Made by a program: the position numbers and the translations under genes | The notes under the pieces: model-generated | The model's database searches: none | What the model saw: only the letters and a program-made list of their open reading frames with translations | Told to the model about the DNA's origin: nothing | Origin: Sphaerotilus montanus | GTDB taxonomy: Bacteria; Pseudomonadota; Gammaproteobacteria; Burkholderiales; Burkholderiaceae_C | Length of the DNA stretch: 64,000 nucleotides | Assembly: GCF_013410775.1 (NCBI RefSeq) | Contig: NZ_JACCFH010000001.1 | Location: 2,976,001 to 3,040,000, forward strand | Direction: 5' to 3' | Shown: positions 1 to 8,129 of the stretch, piece after piece | How positions within the stretch are numbered: the first letter of the stretch is position 1 | Layout: the number at the start of each line of letters is the position of its first letter

Positions 1-897
1 CCGGTCGGCGACAGCGCCGCCCAGCTCGCCCAGCAGCTCGGCGCCCAGGTCTCCACCATCGAGGCCGTGCTGGCCGATCCGTCGATCGACGTGGTCGCCA
101 TCACCTCGCCCACCTCCACCCACTCCGACCTGATCACCCGCGCCGCCGCTGCCGGCAAGCACATCTTCTGCGAGAAGCCGGTGGACCTGTCGGTGCCGCG
201 CGCCATCGCCTGCGGTGAGGCGGTCAAGGCCGCGGGGGTCGCCTGCATGATCGGCTTCCAGCGCCGCTTCGACCCCACCTTCAACGAAGCCCGCACCCGC
301 ATGGACCGCGGCGACATCGGCAACCCCGAGATGCTGATCATCACCAGCCGTGATCCGGGCGCCCCGCCGGCCGAGTACATCAAGGCCTCGGGCGGCATCT
401 TCCGCGACATGCTGATCCACGACCTGGACGTGTTCCGCTGGATCCTGTGCGCGGATGGCGACGAGGCCGAGTGGCTGAGCGCGACCGGCTCGGTGCTGAC
501 GGACCCGGCGATCGCTGATCTGGGCGACTTCGACAGCACGGCGGTGACGATCCGCACGAAGCAGGGCCGCCTCTGCCAGATCAACACCACCCGCCGCGCC
601 GCGTATGGCTACGACCAGCGCTTCGAGGTGCTGGGCTCGGCCGGCATGCTGCAGTGTGGCAACCACACGCCCAGCCAGGTCGTGCAGTGGGACGCCAACG
701 GCATCACCGCGGACAAGCCCGAAGCCTTCTTCCTGCAGCGCTACGCGGCGGCCTACAAGCTGGAGATCGCGCACTTCTTCGAGTGCCTGCAGAGCGGCGC
801 GCCGTTCCGCACGACGGTGGCCGATGGGGTGAAGGCGCAGATCCTCGCCGATGCGGCGTCCGAGAGCGCGCACAGCGGCCAGCCGGTGCGCTTCTGA
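1..897 (+). CDS. Gfo/Idh/MocA family oxidoreductase, inositol 2-dehydrogenase-like (5' truncated)
   Basis: The frame is open from base 1, so the N-terminal Rossmann part that binds NAD(P) lies outside the window. What remains has the family hallmark of a lysine-glycine loop followed by CEKP (AAGKHIFCEKP), where the lysine contributes to catalysis, and the later DMLIHDLDVFRW motif holding the catalytic Asp/His region. The C-terminal half is the GFO_IDH_MocA beta-sheet domain. Inositol 2-dehydrogenases are the closest functional group I recognise, but sugar or inositol-isomer substrates are equally possible. A second family member lies on the same strand at 2820-3878; the two are probably one sugar/inositol catabolic unit split by the inverted module between them. 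The family is sure; the substrate is not. Confidence 0.85.
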   Translation, partial: PVGDSAAQLAQQLGAQVSTIEAVLADPSIDVVAITSPTSTHSDLITRAAAAGKHIFCEKPVDLSVPRAIACGEAVKAAGVACMIGFQRRFDPTFNEARTRMDRGDIGNPEMLIITSRDPGAPPAEYIKASGGIFRDMLIHDLDVFRWILCADGDEAEWLSATGSVLTDPAIADLGDFDSTAVTIRTKQGRLCQINTTRRAAYGYDQRFEVLGSAGMLQCGNHTPSQVVQWDANGITADKPEAFFLQRYAAAYKLEIAHFFECLQSGAPFRTTVADGVKAQILADAASESAHSGQPVRF

Positions 898-921
898 GCG
901 GCCGCAGGCGGTTGGCCGGAT

Positions 922-1383
922 TCAGATCACAGCAGCGCGGTCGTATGCCTGGAGGTGCTGGTCGCGTGACCAGATGTAGACCCGGCGTGCTGCGTTCTGG
1001 GCACACAGTCGCTTCCAGTCGTGGATGATCGACAAGTCGCCCAGACCACTGCCTCGCCCGGCGTGGTCTGGAAACTCGGCCAGCCACTGGCGCAAGTCGT
1101 CGGTGCGCAAGAAGCTGATGGGCTTGAACGGGGACTTGCCCTCCAGTGCCTGTCCGACCTGTGCGACGAACCGCTGCGCGCAGCGTCGGCGCAGCGTGCC
1201 GTCACCGACCTGACCGATGTGGTTGCCCGTCTCCAGCACCGTGGTCATTGGCAGGAACAAGGTCTGCCCCTCTTCGATCCGCGTGGCGAGCGCGGACCGG
1301 GTTACGGCACAGTGCTGTGACTTGCCCGGCACATCCAGGATCTCGACCAGGACCGAGGTGTCGAGCAGGCAGACCGCGTTCAC
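922..1383 (-). CDS. PIN-domain protein (VapC-like nuclease candidate)
   Basis: The 153-residue protein has the acidic pattern of a PIN ribonuclease: D8 in LLDTSVL, E51 in VLETGN, D116 in GLGDLSII and D141 in WSRDQHLQ. PIN proteins cleave RNA with a metal ion and are commonly toxins of toxin-antitoxin pairs. No VapB-like antitoxin gene is visible beside it. Instead its start codon overlaps the stop codon of the upstream ATPase by four bases (ATGA), so the two are translated as a coupled pair. I infer that the ATPase controls or delivers the nuclease. Target and physiological role are unknown. Confidence 0.8.
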   Translation of the reverse strand: MNAVCLLDTSVLVEILDVPGKSQHCAVTRSALATRIEEGQTLFLPMTTVLETGNHIGQVGDGTLRRRCAQRFVAQVGQALEGKSPFKPISFLRTDDLRQWLAEFPDHAGRGSGLGDLSIIHDWKRLCAQNAARRVYIWSRDQHLQAYDRAAVI

Positions 1384-2687
1384 AGCGGTTCCTCCGCGTC
1401 GAGTGCCTTGAGCCAGTCGAGCGCTGCTTGCCGGCGTTGCGCCTCGGTCCGCTGGTCCTTCAGAAAGCGGTCGAGGATGCGCCGGGTCATCAACTGGCCG
1501 AGTGGCCCCTGCGCCACCAGTTCCGGGTACCGCTCCAGGTCACCCAGGCGCACCAGTCGGCTGTCTCCCTCCGTCGTGTCCCGGTAGCAGCACACCACAT
1601 CCCCCAGCGCGGCGTCTGGCAAGGCATCCAGCAGGGCCGGGTTGTGCGAGGTCAGCAGCACACGCAACTGCCGCTCGGCAGCGATGGCCTGAATCTGGCG
1701 CACCAGTGTTTCGGCGCGGCTTGGGTGGACGCCGTTGTCGATTTCCTCGATCACGACCAAGGCTCCGATGGGGGCGGTGAGCAGCGCTGCGCCAATCGCC
1801 AGCACCCGCAGCGTGCCGTCCGACAGCAACGGCGCATCCACAGTCCGGCTCTGGTGGCCGAAGGTCTCGACCAGCCGCACCATCACGTCACTGCGCTCGG
1901 TCTTGATGAACTGCACGTCGCTGATGTCCTGCTCGGGCAGCGAGCGGATGAAATCGAGCAGGCGCGCCTTCTTGCTGTCCGTCTGGCAGATCTGGAACAG
2001 CACGGCCGAGAGGTTGCGGCCGTCCTCCTTGATCTGGTCGTCCTTGGTGTAGGCGTAGTCGCGCATCACGGAAGGGCGCGGGTCAAGGAAGACCATGTTG
2101 CGCAAGGTTTCCCGCAGCGCCCGTGTCACCAGCGGGATGACACGCTGGGATTCGGAGTGGCTCGCTTCGAAACGTCCGGGTGTTTCGAGCTGGTAGAAGA
2201 TCGCCTGCCGATTCGAGCAGGGGATGTGCGGCTTGACCCGTCCCCGCTTGAAGTTGTTGTAAGCGATGCTGATCTCGTCGCTGTGCAAGTTGGGGACGCC
2301 ATCCACCTGGTACAGCGGTACCGTCTGAGCGGCCTGGCTGACCCGTTCCGCCGTGATCGCCAACTGGTCGGCTGGCATGCCGATCGCGATTTCGAAGTCG
2401 CTCCAGCCTTCCGGTGCCGCGCTGAAATGCCCCCCCAGGCTCAGGCTGTGCTGCGGATCCCGGAACAGGTCACGTGCCTGGCCGCGCAGCACCGCGTCCC
2501 CGCTCTGGATCGAGCGGGCGATGTCATCCAGGCGGCTTCCCTTGGCCAGCCAGTTCAGCAATCGGATGGCTTCGAGCACGTTGCTCTTGCCCGAGGCATT
2601 CGAGCCGATCAGGAAGGTCAATGCGGCCAGCGGCAGCGTGGCGTCCTGGTAACTCTTGAAGTTTCTGAGCCGGATGGAAGTCAGCAT
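1380..2687 (-). CDS. RecF/AAA_21-type ATPase, partner of PIN protein
   Basis: The 435-residue protein starts MLTSIRLRNFKSY, the usual N-terminal strand of SMC/RecF-like ATPases. Walker A is GSNASGKS at 28-35, an ABC-type signature appears as LLSDGTLR, Walker B is VVIEEIDNG, and the switch histidine is in LLTSHNPALL. There is no TOPRIM, HNH or helicase domain, so any nuclease activity must come from the coupled PIN protein. I chose the ATG at 2687 because the conserved strand begins there; the frame stays open far upstream only because it shadows the dehydrogenase gene. Base composition looks somewhat less GC-rich than the flanks, suggesting acquisition. Proteins of this type occur in abortive-infection systems with various effector partners; the role here is inferred. 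Confidence 0.85.
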   Translation of the reverse strand: MLTSIRLRNFKSYQDATLPLAALTFLIGSNASGKSNVLEAIRLLNWLAKGSRLDDIARSIQSGDAVLRGQARDLFRDPQHSLSLGGHFSAAPEGWSDFEIAIGMPADQLAITAERVSQAAQTVPLYQVDGVPNLHSDEISIAYNNFKRGRVKPHIPCSNRQAIFYQLETPGRFEASHSESQRVIPLVTRALRETLRNMVFLDPRPSVMRDYAYTKDDQIKEDGRNLSAVLFQICQTDSKKARLLDFIRSLPEQDISDVQFIKTERSDVMVRLVETFGHQSRTVDAPLLSDGTLRVLAIGAALLTAPIGALVVIEEIDNGVHPSRAETLVRQIQAIAAERQLRVLLTSHNPALLDALPDAALGDVVCCYRDTTEGDSRLVRLGDLERYPELVAQGPLGQLMTRRILDRFLKDQRTEAQRRQAALDWLKALDAEEPL

Positions 2688-2819
2688 GGGTTGCCCAGTG
2701 ATCAGGAGACACGCACTCCGGGATGCCCGGAGGTGCGGTTCCATTTTAGGTTCGGACCAGTTCTCCACCCGCCGTGGCACACGCACCGGCCCCACCGTCC
2801 ACCACTGAAAGCATCGCAC

Positions 2820-3878
2820 ATGGTCACCGAAGTGTTTTCCACGCATTCGACTGTTGACGGCCGCTTGCGCATCGGCATCGCCGGCCTCGGTCGCCTGGGG
2901 CGCCGCCACGCCGAAGCGCTGGCGTTTTCCACCCGCCACGTCGATCTCGTGGCGGCCTGCAGCCCCGTCGAGGCCGAGCGCGACTTCGCCGGCCGCGAGC
3001 TGGGCATCGCCGCGGATCGGCTGTACAGCGACTTCGACGCCTTCGTCGCCGACCCGAACCTGGACGCCATCGTGCTGGTCACGCCGACCTCGCTGCACGC
3101 CGACCAGGCGATCGCGGTGCTGAAGGCCGGCAAGCACGTCTTCATCGAGAAGCCGCTGGCGCTGAACCTGCCGGACTGCGCGCGCGTGCTGGCGGTCGCG
3201 GCCGAGCATCCGCAGCAGGTGGCGATGGTCGGTTTCGTGCGCCGCTTCGATCCGAGCTACCGCAACGCAGCGGCGGCGGTCGAGGCGGGCGAGATCGGCC
3301 GGCCCTTCCTCGTGCGCTCGCAGACCTGCGACAAGAACGACCCGGACGGCTTCTTCGTGCGGTTCGCGCCCACCTCGGGCGGCATCTTCATGGACTGCAG
3401 CGTCCACGACATCGACCTGGCGCGCTGGCTGCTCGGCCGGCCGAAGGCGCTGCGGGCGTTCGCCACCGGCACCATCGTGCTGCACCCCGGCCTGGCCGCG
3501 TGCGGCGACGTGGACAACGGGCTGGCGATCGTCGAGTTCGAGGGCGGCGCGCGGGCGGTGTTCTACGCCTCGCGCACGCTGGCGCACGGACACGAGACGA
3601 CGACCGAGGTGATCGGCACGGCGGGCAAGCTGCTGGTGGGCGAGCACGCGGCGCGGGACCGGGTGATCCGCAGTGACGCGTCGGGTGTCGGCCACGCGGT
3701 GCTCGGCGATTTCCACGAGCGCTTCGAGGCGGCGTTCGCGCACGAGATGGCGGCGTTTGTCGCCGCCTGCCGCGGGGTGGCGCCGCTGTCGCTCACGCTG
3801 TCGGACGCGATGGAGGCCACCCGCATCGGGCTGGCCATCACGCGCTCGCTGCAGTCGGGGATGCCCGAGGCGGTGTGA
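2820..3878 (+). CDS. Gfo/Idh/MocA family oxidoreductase, inositol 2-dehydrogenase-like
   Basis: The 352-residue protein is a complete NAD(P)-dependent sugar/inositol dehydrogenase. The Rossmann dinucleotide loop is GLGRLGRRH at 22-30, the lysine-containing EKP motif is at about 110-112 (KHVFIEKP), and the HDIDLARW segment with H196 is the catalytic region. The ATG at 2820 is chosen because it leads directly into the Rossmann strand; the frame is open far upstream but that part lies antisense to the ATPase gene. It is paralogous in family to the truncated gene at 1-897. Myo-inositol to scyllo-inosose oxidation is a likely activity but was not established from sequence. Confidence 0.87.
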   Translation: MVTEVFSTHSTVDGRLRIGIAGLGRLGRRHAEALAFSTRHVDLVAACSPVEAERDFAGRELGIAADRLYSDFDAFVADPNLDAIVLVTPTSLHADQAIAVLKAGKHVFIEKPLALNLPDCARVLAVAAEHPQQVAMVGFVRRFDPSYRNAAAAVEAGEIGRPFLVRSQTCDKNDPDGFFVRFAPTSGGIFMDCSVHDIDLARWLLGRPKALRAFATGTIVLHPGLAACGDVDNGLAIVEFEGGARAVFYASRTLAHGHETTTEVIGTAGKLLVGEHAARDRVIRSDASGVGHAVLGDFHERFEAAFAHEMAAFVAACRGVAPLSLTLSDAMEATRIGLAITRSLQSGMPEAV

Positions 3879-3885
3879 CTGCCGC

Positions 3886-3904
3886 GACCGGGCACTCCCC
3901 GGTC
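3886..3904. terminator. short GC hairpin between converging genes
   Basis: A 7-bp inverted repeat (GACCGGG, loop CACTC, CCCGGTC) lies between the dehydrogenase stop and the bcsC stop, overlapping the latter. It could serve as a weak bidirectional terminator, but it has no T-tract on either strand. Confidence 0.25.
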
Positions 3905-6900
3905 AGTACCCCGTCGGCCCACCCGGCATCTGCAGCCCGACCCCACCCAACCCGCTGCGCGGCTCCAGGCTCAGCCGCAGGTAGATCGATCCGCTGCTCT
4001 GCGTGTACTGCGCGGCGCGCTCCAGCCCGAGCCGGGTGCCGATGTCCAGGTTTCGGGTGAGCTGGTATTCCATCGCGCCGCCCAGGTTCAGCACCATGCC
4101 CGAGTCGGTGCGCGAGGCGTAGACCGCCGAGGGCACGCGCTGCTGCGCGGCGAGACTCTCCAGCGAGGCCTGTGCTGCGCCATCGGTCGGGAAGTAGGGC
4201 GCGGCGTCCTCGCGGTAGGCCTGCAGGCCGGCCGAGCCCTGCAGCCCCCAGCTCAGCCGGCCGCTGCGGCCCAGCCAGTTCACCGGCACGGTCAGCGCCA
4301 GCAGGTGCTGCGGGCTGAAGTAGCCGCCGTGGCCCCAGGTGTAGCCGCTCAGGTTGCGCCGGTAGTGCTGGTAGCCGAGGTTCATGCCGATCTCGACCTG
4401 CGTGTCGGCCAGGCGCCGGGCCTGCCAGAAGCTGCCCGCGCCCAGCTCGAAGCGGCTGTTGCTCGCCACTTGCTGGCCGGTCAGGGCGTGCAGACCGCCG
4501 TAGCTGTAGACACCGACATCGGCCTGTTCCCAGGCCACCTGACCGCGCACCCCGGTGGCGCGCACGCCGCCCCAGACGCGGCCGGTGCGGGCGTCGGTCG
4601 TGCCGGCGAAGGACAGCAGGCTGTCGGTGACGGCGCGCCGCGAGGCGTCCACCGTCAGCGTCAGGCCCTGCGCGAACTCGTCGATGTAGCGCAGTCCGCC
4701 CACGACATCCACCACCGCGAAGCCGACGGGCGTGGCACCGACATCGACCGTCAGGGTGCGTGTTTTCAGCCCGACCGCGACACCCACCCCCGCGTCGCTC
4801 TGCGACGGCGCGACCACCACACCGGTCGCGTCCAGCCCCAGCGTGCCGCTGCGCGCGCGGGCCGACTGGCTGACCTGTCCCGCGCTGGCGACGACCGGCG
4901 TCACCTTGACGCTGACCTGGCCAATGTCCTCGATGGTCTTGCGGCCCTCGATCGGCGTCTGCACCAGATCGAGTCGGCCGAGGCCGGCGTCGCCGCTGCG
5001 CGCGCGGAGGGTGCCCGCGACTTCGAGGCTGGTGCGGCCGCGTTCGACCTGCACCTCGGAGAGTTCGTCGCCCAGGGTCTTGACCCGCTTCGGCGGGCTG
5101 GCGGGCAGTCCGGTTGCGCCCGGCGCCTGGACTTGCGCCACGGTGGTGGTCATCTGAAGCGGGGCGGTCGGTGAAGCAGCTGCCGCCATGGGCGCCGGTT
5201 CCCGCCAGCGCAGCGAGCGGCTGACTGCACTGTCGGCACCCGGTCGGGCCGTCGGTACACCGGCACCGGTGGGCGGCAGCTGGTCCAGATGGACCAGTGC
5301 AAGCGGCACCACGCCCGACGAGAAGCCCGGCGAGGCGCCGGACGGGGGCACCGGTGCCGGCACGCCGCCCGCCAGCAGCGTGCGGGAGCGCCCGTCCGCC
5401 GCATGGGCCGCGAAGGGGTTGCCGGCGAGCCGGGCCTGTCCCCACTGCGTCGGCCGGGGCTGCTCGGCGGCGATGGCCGCGCGCAGGTACTCGGCCGCCT
5501 TGCCGAACTGGCCCCGCGCGCGGTGGTGGCGGGCGTACTGGGCCAGCACGGCGGGGCTGTTCGGCGCGAGCCGCCCGGCTTCCTGCAGGGCCATCACGGC
5601 GGAGTCGGGGTCCTTCTGCGCATCGGCGGCGCCGGCCAGCCCGAGCCAGGCGTCCAGCGTGTCCGGCTGCTTCTGCAGCACGGCCTCGTACAGCGCGCGG
5701 GCCTGGGTGTCGTCACCACCGGCGGTGTAGAGGCGTGCGAGCGCCATCTGCAGCCGCGGCTCCTGCGGGCGGTCCTGCAGCACCGGGGCCAGGGCCTCGT
5801 AGGCGTTGAAGAGGTCGCCACCGTCGCGCAGCTGGTCGGCCTGGCGCAGGGCCAGCGCCACGCGCAGGTCGTCGACATCGCGCCGCTGGCCAGCGGTCAG
5901 CGGCTGTGCGGCGAGCTGGCGCAGCACACCGGCGAGTTCCGCGTCCTGCCGGGTCTGCAGCAGCAGCGCGGCGTGGCGCAGCCGCAGGCCGGCGCCGGCC
6001 TGCGGCTGCGCGGCCAAGGTGGCACGGATGAGCTGGCCGGCGCGGGCCTCGTCGCCCAGGTCCAGCCGTGCACCGGCCACCGCGCCGACCAGGTCGGGGT
6101 CCTGTCCGGCGGCGGCTTCCGCTTCGACCAGCAGCGCTTCGGCCTGCCAGCGCTGACCGGCGCGGGCCTGGGCCACGGCGTCGGCGGCCTGGGCCTGCAC
6201 GGCGAGGCGGCGCTGCAGCCGGCCCATCTCGGTCGTGCGCTCGCGGGCCGGGACCTGCTCCAGGCTCTGCAGCGCGCCGGCCCAGTCCTTCAGCTCGGTC
6301 TGCAGCAGCGCGCGTGCCTGCAGGGCCTCGCCCGGATGTGCCGCCGGGAGGACGAAGGCGTCGATCTGTGTCCGCGCGGCATCGATCCGGTTCTGGCGCA
6401 TGAGCAACTGGCCCAGCGACAGCCGCACCCACGGGGACGCTGGAGCCAGCGCCACGGCCTGCTCCAGCAGCGCCTGTGCCCCGGCCAGATCACCGCGCTG
6501 CTGCGCCAGATCCGCCTGCAGGCGCATCTGGCCGGCCTTGAGGCCGGTTTCGCCACCAAGGCGGGCGAGCACGTCGGCGTCCATGCGCTGCAGCAGCGTG
6601 CGCTGCGGCTCGGTCCGTCCCGCGGCGCCCAGCACCTGGTACAGACCGGCGTTGGCGCGCGGGTGGCGGGCATCGGTGCGCAGCGCTTCCCGGTAGGCGG
6701 CGTCGGCGCCGAGGAACTGGCCCTGCTCGGCCAGCAGCTCGCCCAGCAGGACCTGGCCTTCAGGCTCCTTCGGGTCGGTCTCGACGGCGCCCTTGGCGAG
6801 GCGGGTGGCGCGGTCGAGGTCGCCGACCTGGCGCGCGGCCTGGCCGTCGTGGACTGCCTGCCAGTGCATGGCCGAGCGGTAGACGGGTTTCCAGCGCGTG

Positions 6901-8129
6901 CCATTGGGGGCGGCGCTGGCACGGGCGAGCAGTTCGCCAGCGTCGGCGAAGCGGTCCTCGCGCATGCGGACGATGCCCAGGCCGGCCAGCGCGTCGGTCT
7001 CGTCCGGGCGCTGGCGCAGCACGGATTCGAAGCGTTCGGTGGCGGTCTTCAGGTCGCCGCTGTCGATGGCGGCGAAGCCTTGGCGGACGGTGGGCAAGGG
7101 GGCGGCCACTGCCGTGCGCGGGGCGGCGGCTGCGGTTGCGGTTGCGGTTGCGGTTGCGGTTGCGGTTGCGGCCGCCTTGCGGGGAGCCGTGGCAACCGCG
7201 TCGGCGGCCGTGCTGGCGGTCGCCCGCGCCTTGCCCGGCTGACCGAGTTCGGCGAGCTTGGTGTTCAGCTCCGCGTCGTCTCCGGCGCCAGCGAGGTACT
7301 GGCGGAACAGCGGCGCGTCCGGGCCGCGTGCGTCCAGCCACACCAGCGCCTGGCGCCACGCCACGCGGGCGTCCTTGCGGACCTGCGGCGGTGCGTCGGC
7401 CTGGGTGGACAGGGCGGCCAGGCGCTGGATCGCATCGCGTCGCGTCGGCTCGCGGTAGCTCAGGTGCTTGGCATGGGCGAGTGCGGGACCGGGCTGGCCG
7501 GGGGCCGACTGGCTGAGGCGCTCCAGGCCGCGGCGGGCCTCGTCCCAGCCTTCGCGGGTGCCGCCGAGCGTCTGGTAGTACTCGACCGCGAGGTCATCGC
7601 CCGGGGGCTGGGCGCCGAGCGCCTGCTTGTAGGTGCGGGCTGCCGCTTCGGTCTGGCCGGCCTGCGCGTACTGGCGGGCGGTGGCGATCAGCGACTGGCT
7701 GGACGTCTGGGACTGGATCTGCGTGGCCAGCGCGGCCAGACCCGGGTGGCTGGGGTTCACCTGACGCAGCCGCGCCAGGTAGGCGCCGGCCTCGTCGAAC
7801 CGTCCGGCCTCGACCCGCTGCGTGGCGAGGCCATGCAGCGCGTCCGGCTGCCGGGGATCGACGCCAAGCAGCTTCTGCCAGGTCTGTCCGGCCAGATCGG
7901 CCCGGCCGCGCTGTTGCCAGTGGCGCGCCTGCTCGACGAGCTGCTGCACGGTCGAGGCGCGCGTGTTGTCCGGGGCGGGGGTCGATGCCGCCGCTGGCGC
8001 TGTCGCCGTGGCGGCCTGCACGGCGGTCGTGGCCAGGCCGGTCACCAGGCCCAGGCACGCCAGGGCCACCCGGGTCGGCGCCGGGCGCGGGAAGGAGGGA
8101 GCGGAAGACGGAGTGGACGGATGCGTCAT
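3903..8129 (-). CDS. bcsC: cellulose synthase outer-membrane subunit BcsC
   Basis: The 1408-residue protein exports the cellulose chain through the outer membrane. Residues 1 to about 40 are a signal peptide ending near AVQAA. Most of the middle consists of tetratricopeptide repeats (for example ALYEAVLQKQPDTLDAWLGL), the periplasmic scaffold. The last 300 or so residues are the BcsC beta-barrel, ending in a C-terminal beta-signal-like segment (SIYLRLSLEPRSG). Length is somewhat above the E. coli protein. The start at 8129 overlaps the bcsZ stop by four bases (ATGA). A low-complexity Ala-Thr linker encoded by a hexanucleotide repeat interrupts the TPR region. It is the last gene of the operon. 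Confidence 0.95.
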   Translation of the reverse strand: MTHPSTPSSAPSFPRPAPTRVALACLGLVTGLATTAVQAATATAPAAASTPAPDNTRASTVQQLVEQARHWQQRGRADLAGQTWQKLLGVDPRQPDALHGLATQRVEAGRFDEAGAYLARLRQVNPSHPGLAALATQIQSQTSSQSLIATARQYAQAGQTEAAARTYKQALGAQPPGDDLAVEYYQTLGGTREGWDEARRGLERLSQSAPGQPGPALAHAKHLSYREPTRRDAIQRLAALSTQADAPPQVRKDARVAWRQALVWLDARGPDAPLFRQYLAGAGDDAELNTKLAELGQPGKARATASTAADAVATAPRKAAATATATATATATAAAAPRTAVAAPLPTVRQGFAAIDSGDLKTATERFESVLRQRPDETDALAGLGIVRMREDRFADAGELLARASAAPNGTRWKPVYRSAMHWQAVHDGQAARQVGDLDRATRLAKGAVETDPKEPEGQVLLGELLAEQGQFLGADAAYREALRTDARHPRANAGLYQVLGAAGRTEPQRTLLQRMDADVLARLGGETGLKAGQMRLQADLAQQRGDLAGAQALLEQAVALAPASPWVRLSLGQLLMRQNRIDAARTQIDAFVLPAAHPGEALQARALLQTELKDWAGALQSLEQVPARERTTEMGRLQRRLAVQAQAADAVAQARAGQRWQAEALLVEAEAAAGQDPDLVGAVAGARLDLGDEARAGQLIRATLAAQPQAGAGLRLRHAALLLQTRQDAELAGVLRQLAAQPLTAGQRRDVDDLRVALALRQADQLRDGGDLFNAYEALAPVLQDRPQEPRLQMALARLYTAGGDDTQARALYEAVLQKQPDTLDAWLGLAGAADAQKDPDSAVMALQEAGRLAPNSPAVLAQYARHHRARGQFGKAAEYLRAAIAAEQPRPTQWGQARLAGNPFAAHAADGRSRTLLAGGVPAPVPPSGASPGFSSGVVPLALVHLDQLPPTGAGVPTARPGADSAVSRSLRWREPAPMAAAASPTAPLQMTTTVAQVQAPGATGLPASPPKRVKTLGDELSEVQVERGRTSLEVAGTLRARSGDAGLGRLDLVQTPIEGRKTIEDIGQVSVKVTPVVASAGQVSQSARARSGTLGLDATGVVVAPSQSDAGVGVAVGLKTRTLTVDVGATPVGFAVVDVVGGLRYIDEFAQGLTLTVDASRRAVTDSLLSFAGTTDARTGRVWGGVRATGVRGQVAWEQADVGVYSYGGLHALTGQQVASNSRFELGAGSFWQARRLADTQVEIGMNLGYQHYRRNLSGYTWGHGGYFSPQHLLALTVPVNWLGRSGRLSWGLQGSAGLQAYREDAAPYFPTDGAAQASLESLAAQQRVPSAVYASRTDSGMVLNLGGAMEYQLTRNLDIGTRLGLERAAQYTQSSGSIYLRLSLEPRSGLGGVGLQMPGGPTGY
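7131..7171. repeat. hexanucleotide tandem repeat inside bcsC
   Basis: The unit TGCGGT is repeated nearly seven times without interruption. On the coding (minus) strand it encodes an alternating Ala-Thr stretch in a linker of BcsC. Copy-number change would keep the frame and only alter linker length. Confidence 0.9.

Noticed and set aside
1146..2819. Long N-terminal extension of the dehydrogenase frame
   Set aside because: It runs antisense through the ATPase gene and lacks homology; the Rossmann fold starts at 2820.
7131..7171. CRISPR-like array
   Set aside because: It is a contiguous 6-bp tandem repeat without spacers, inside a coding gene.
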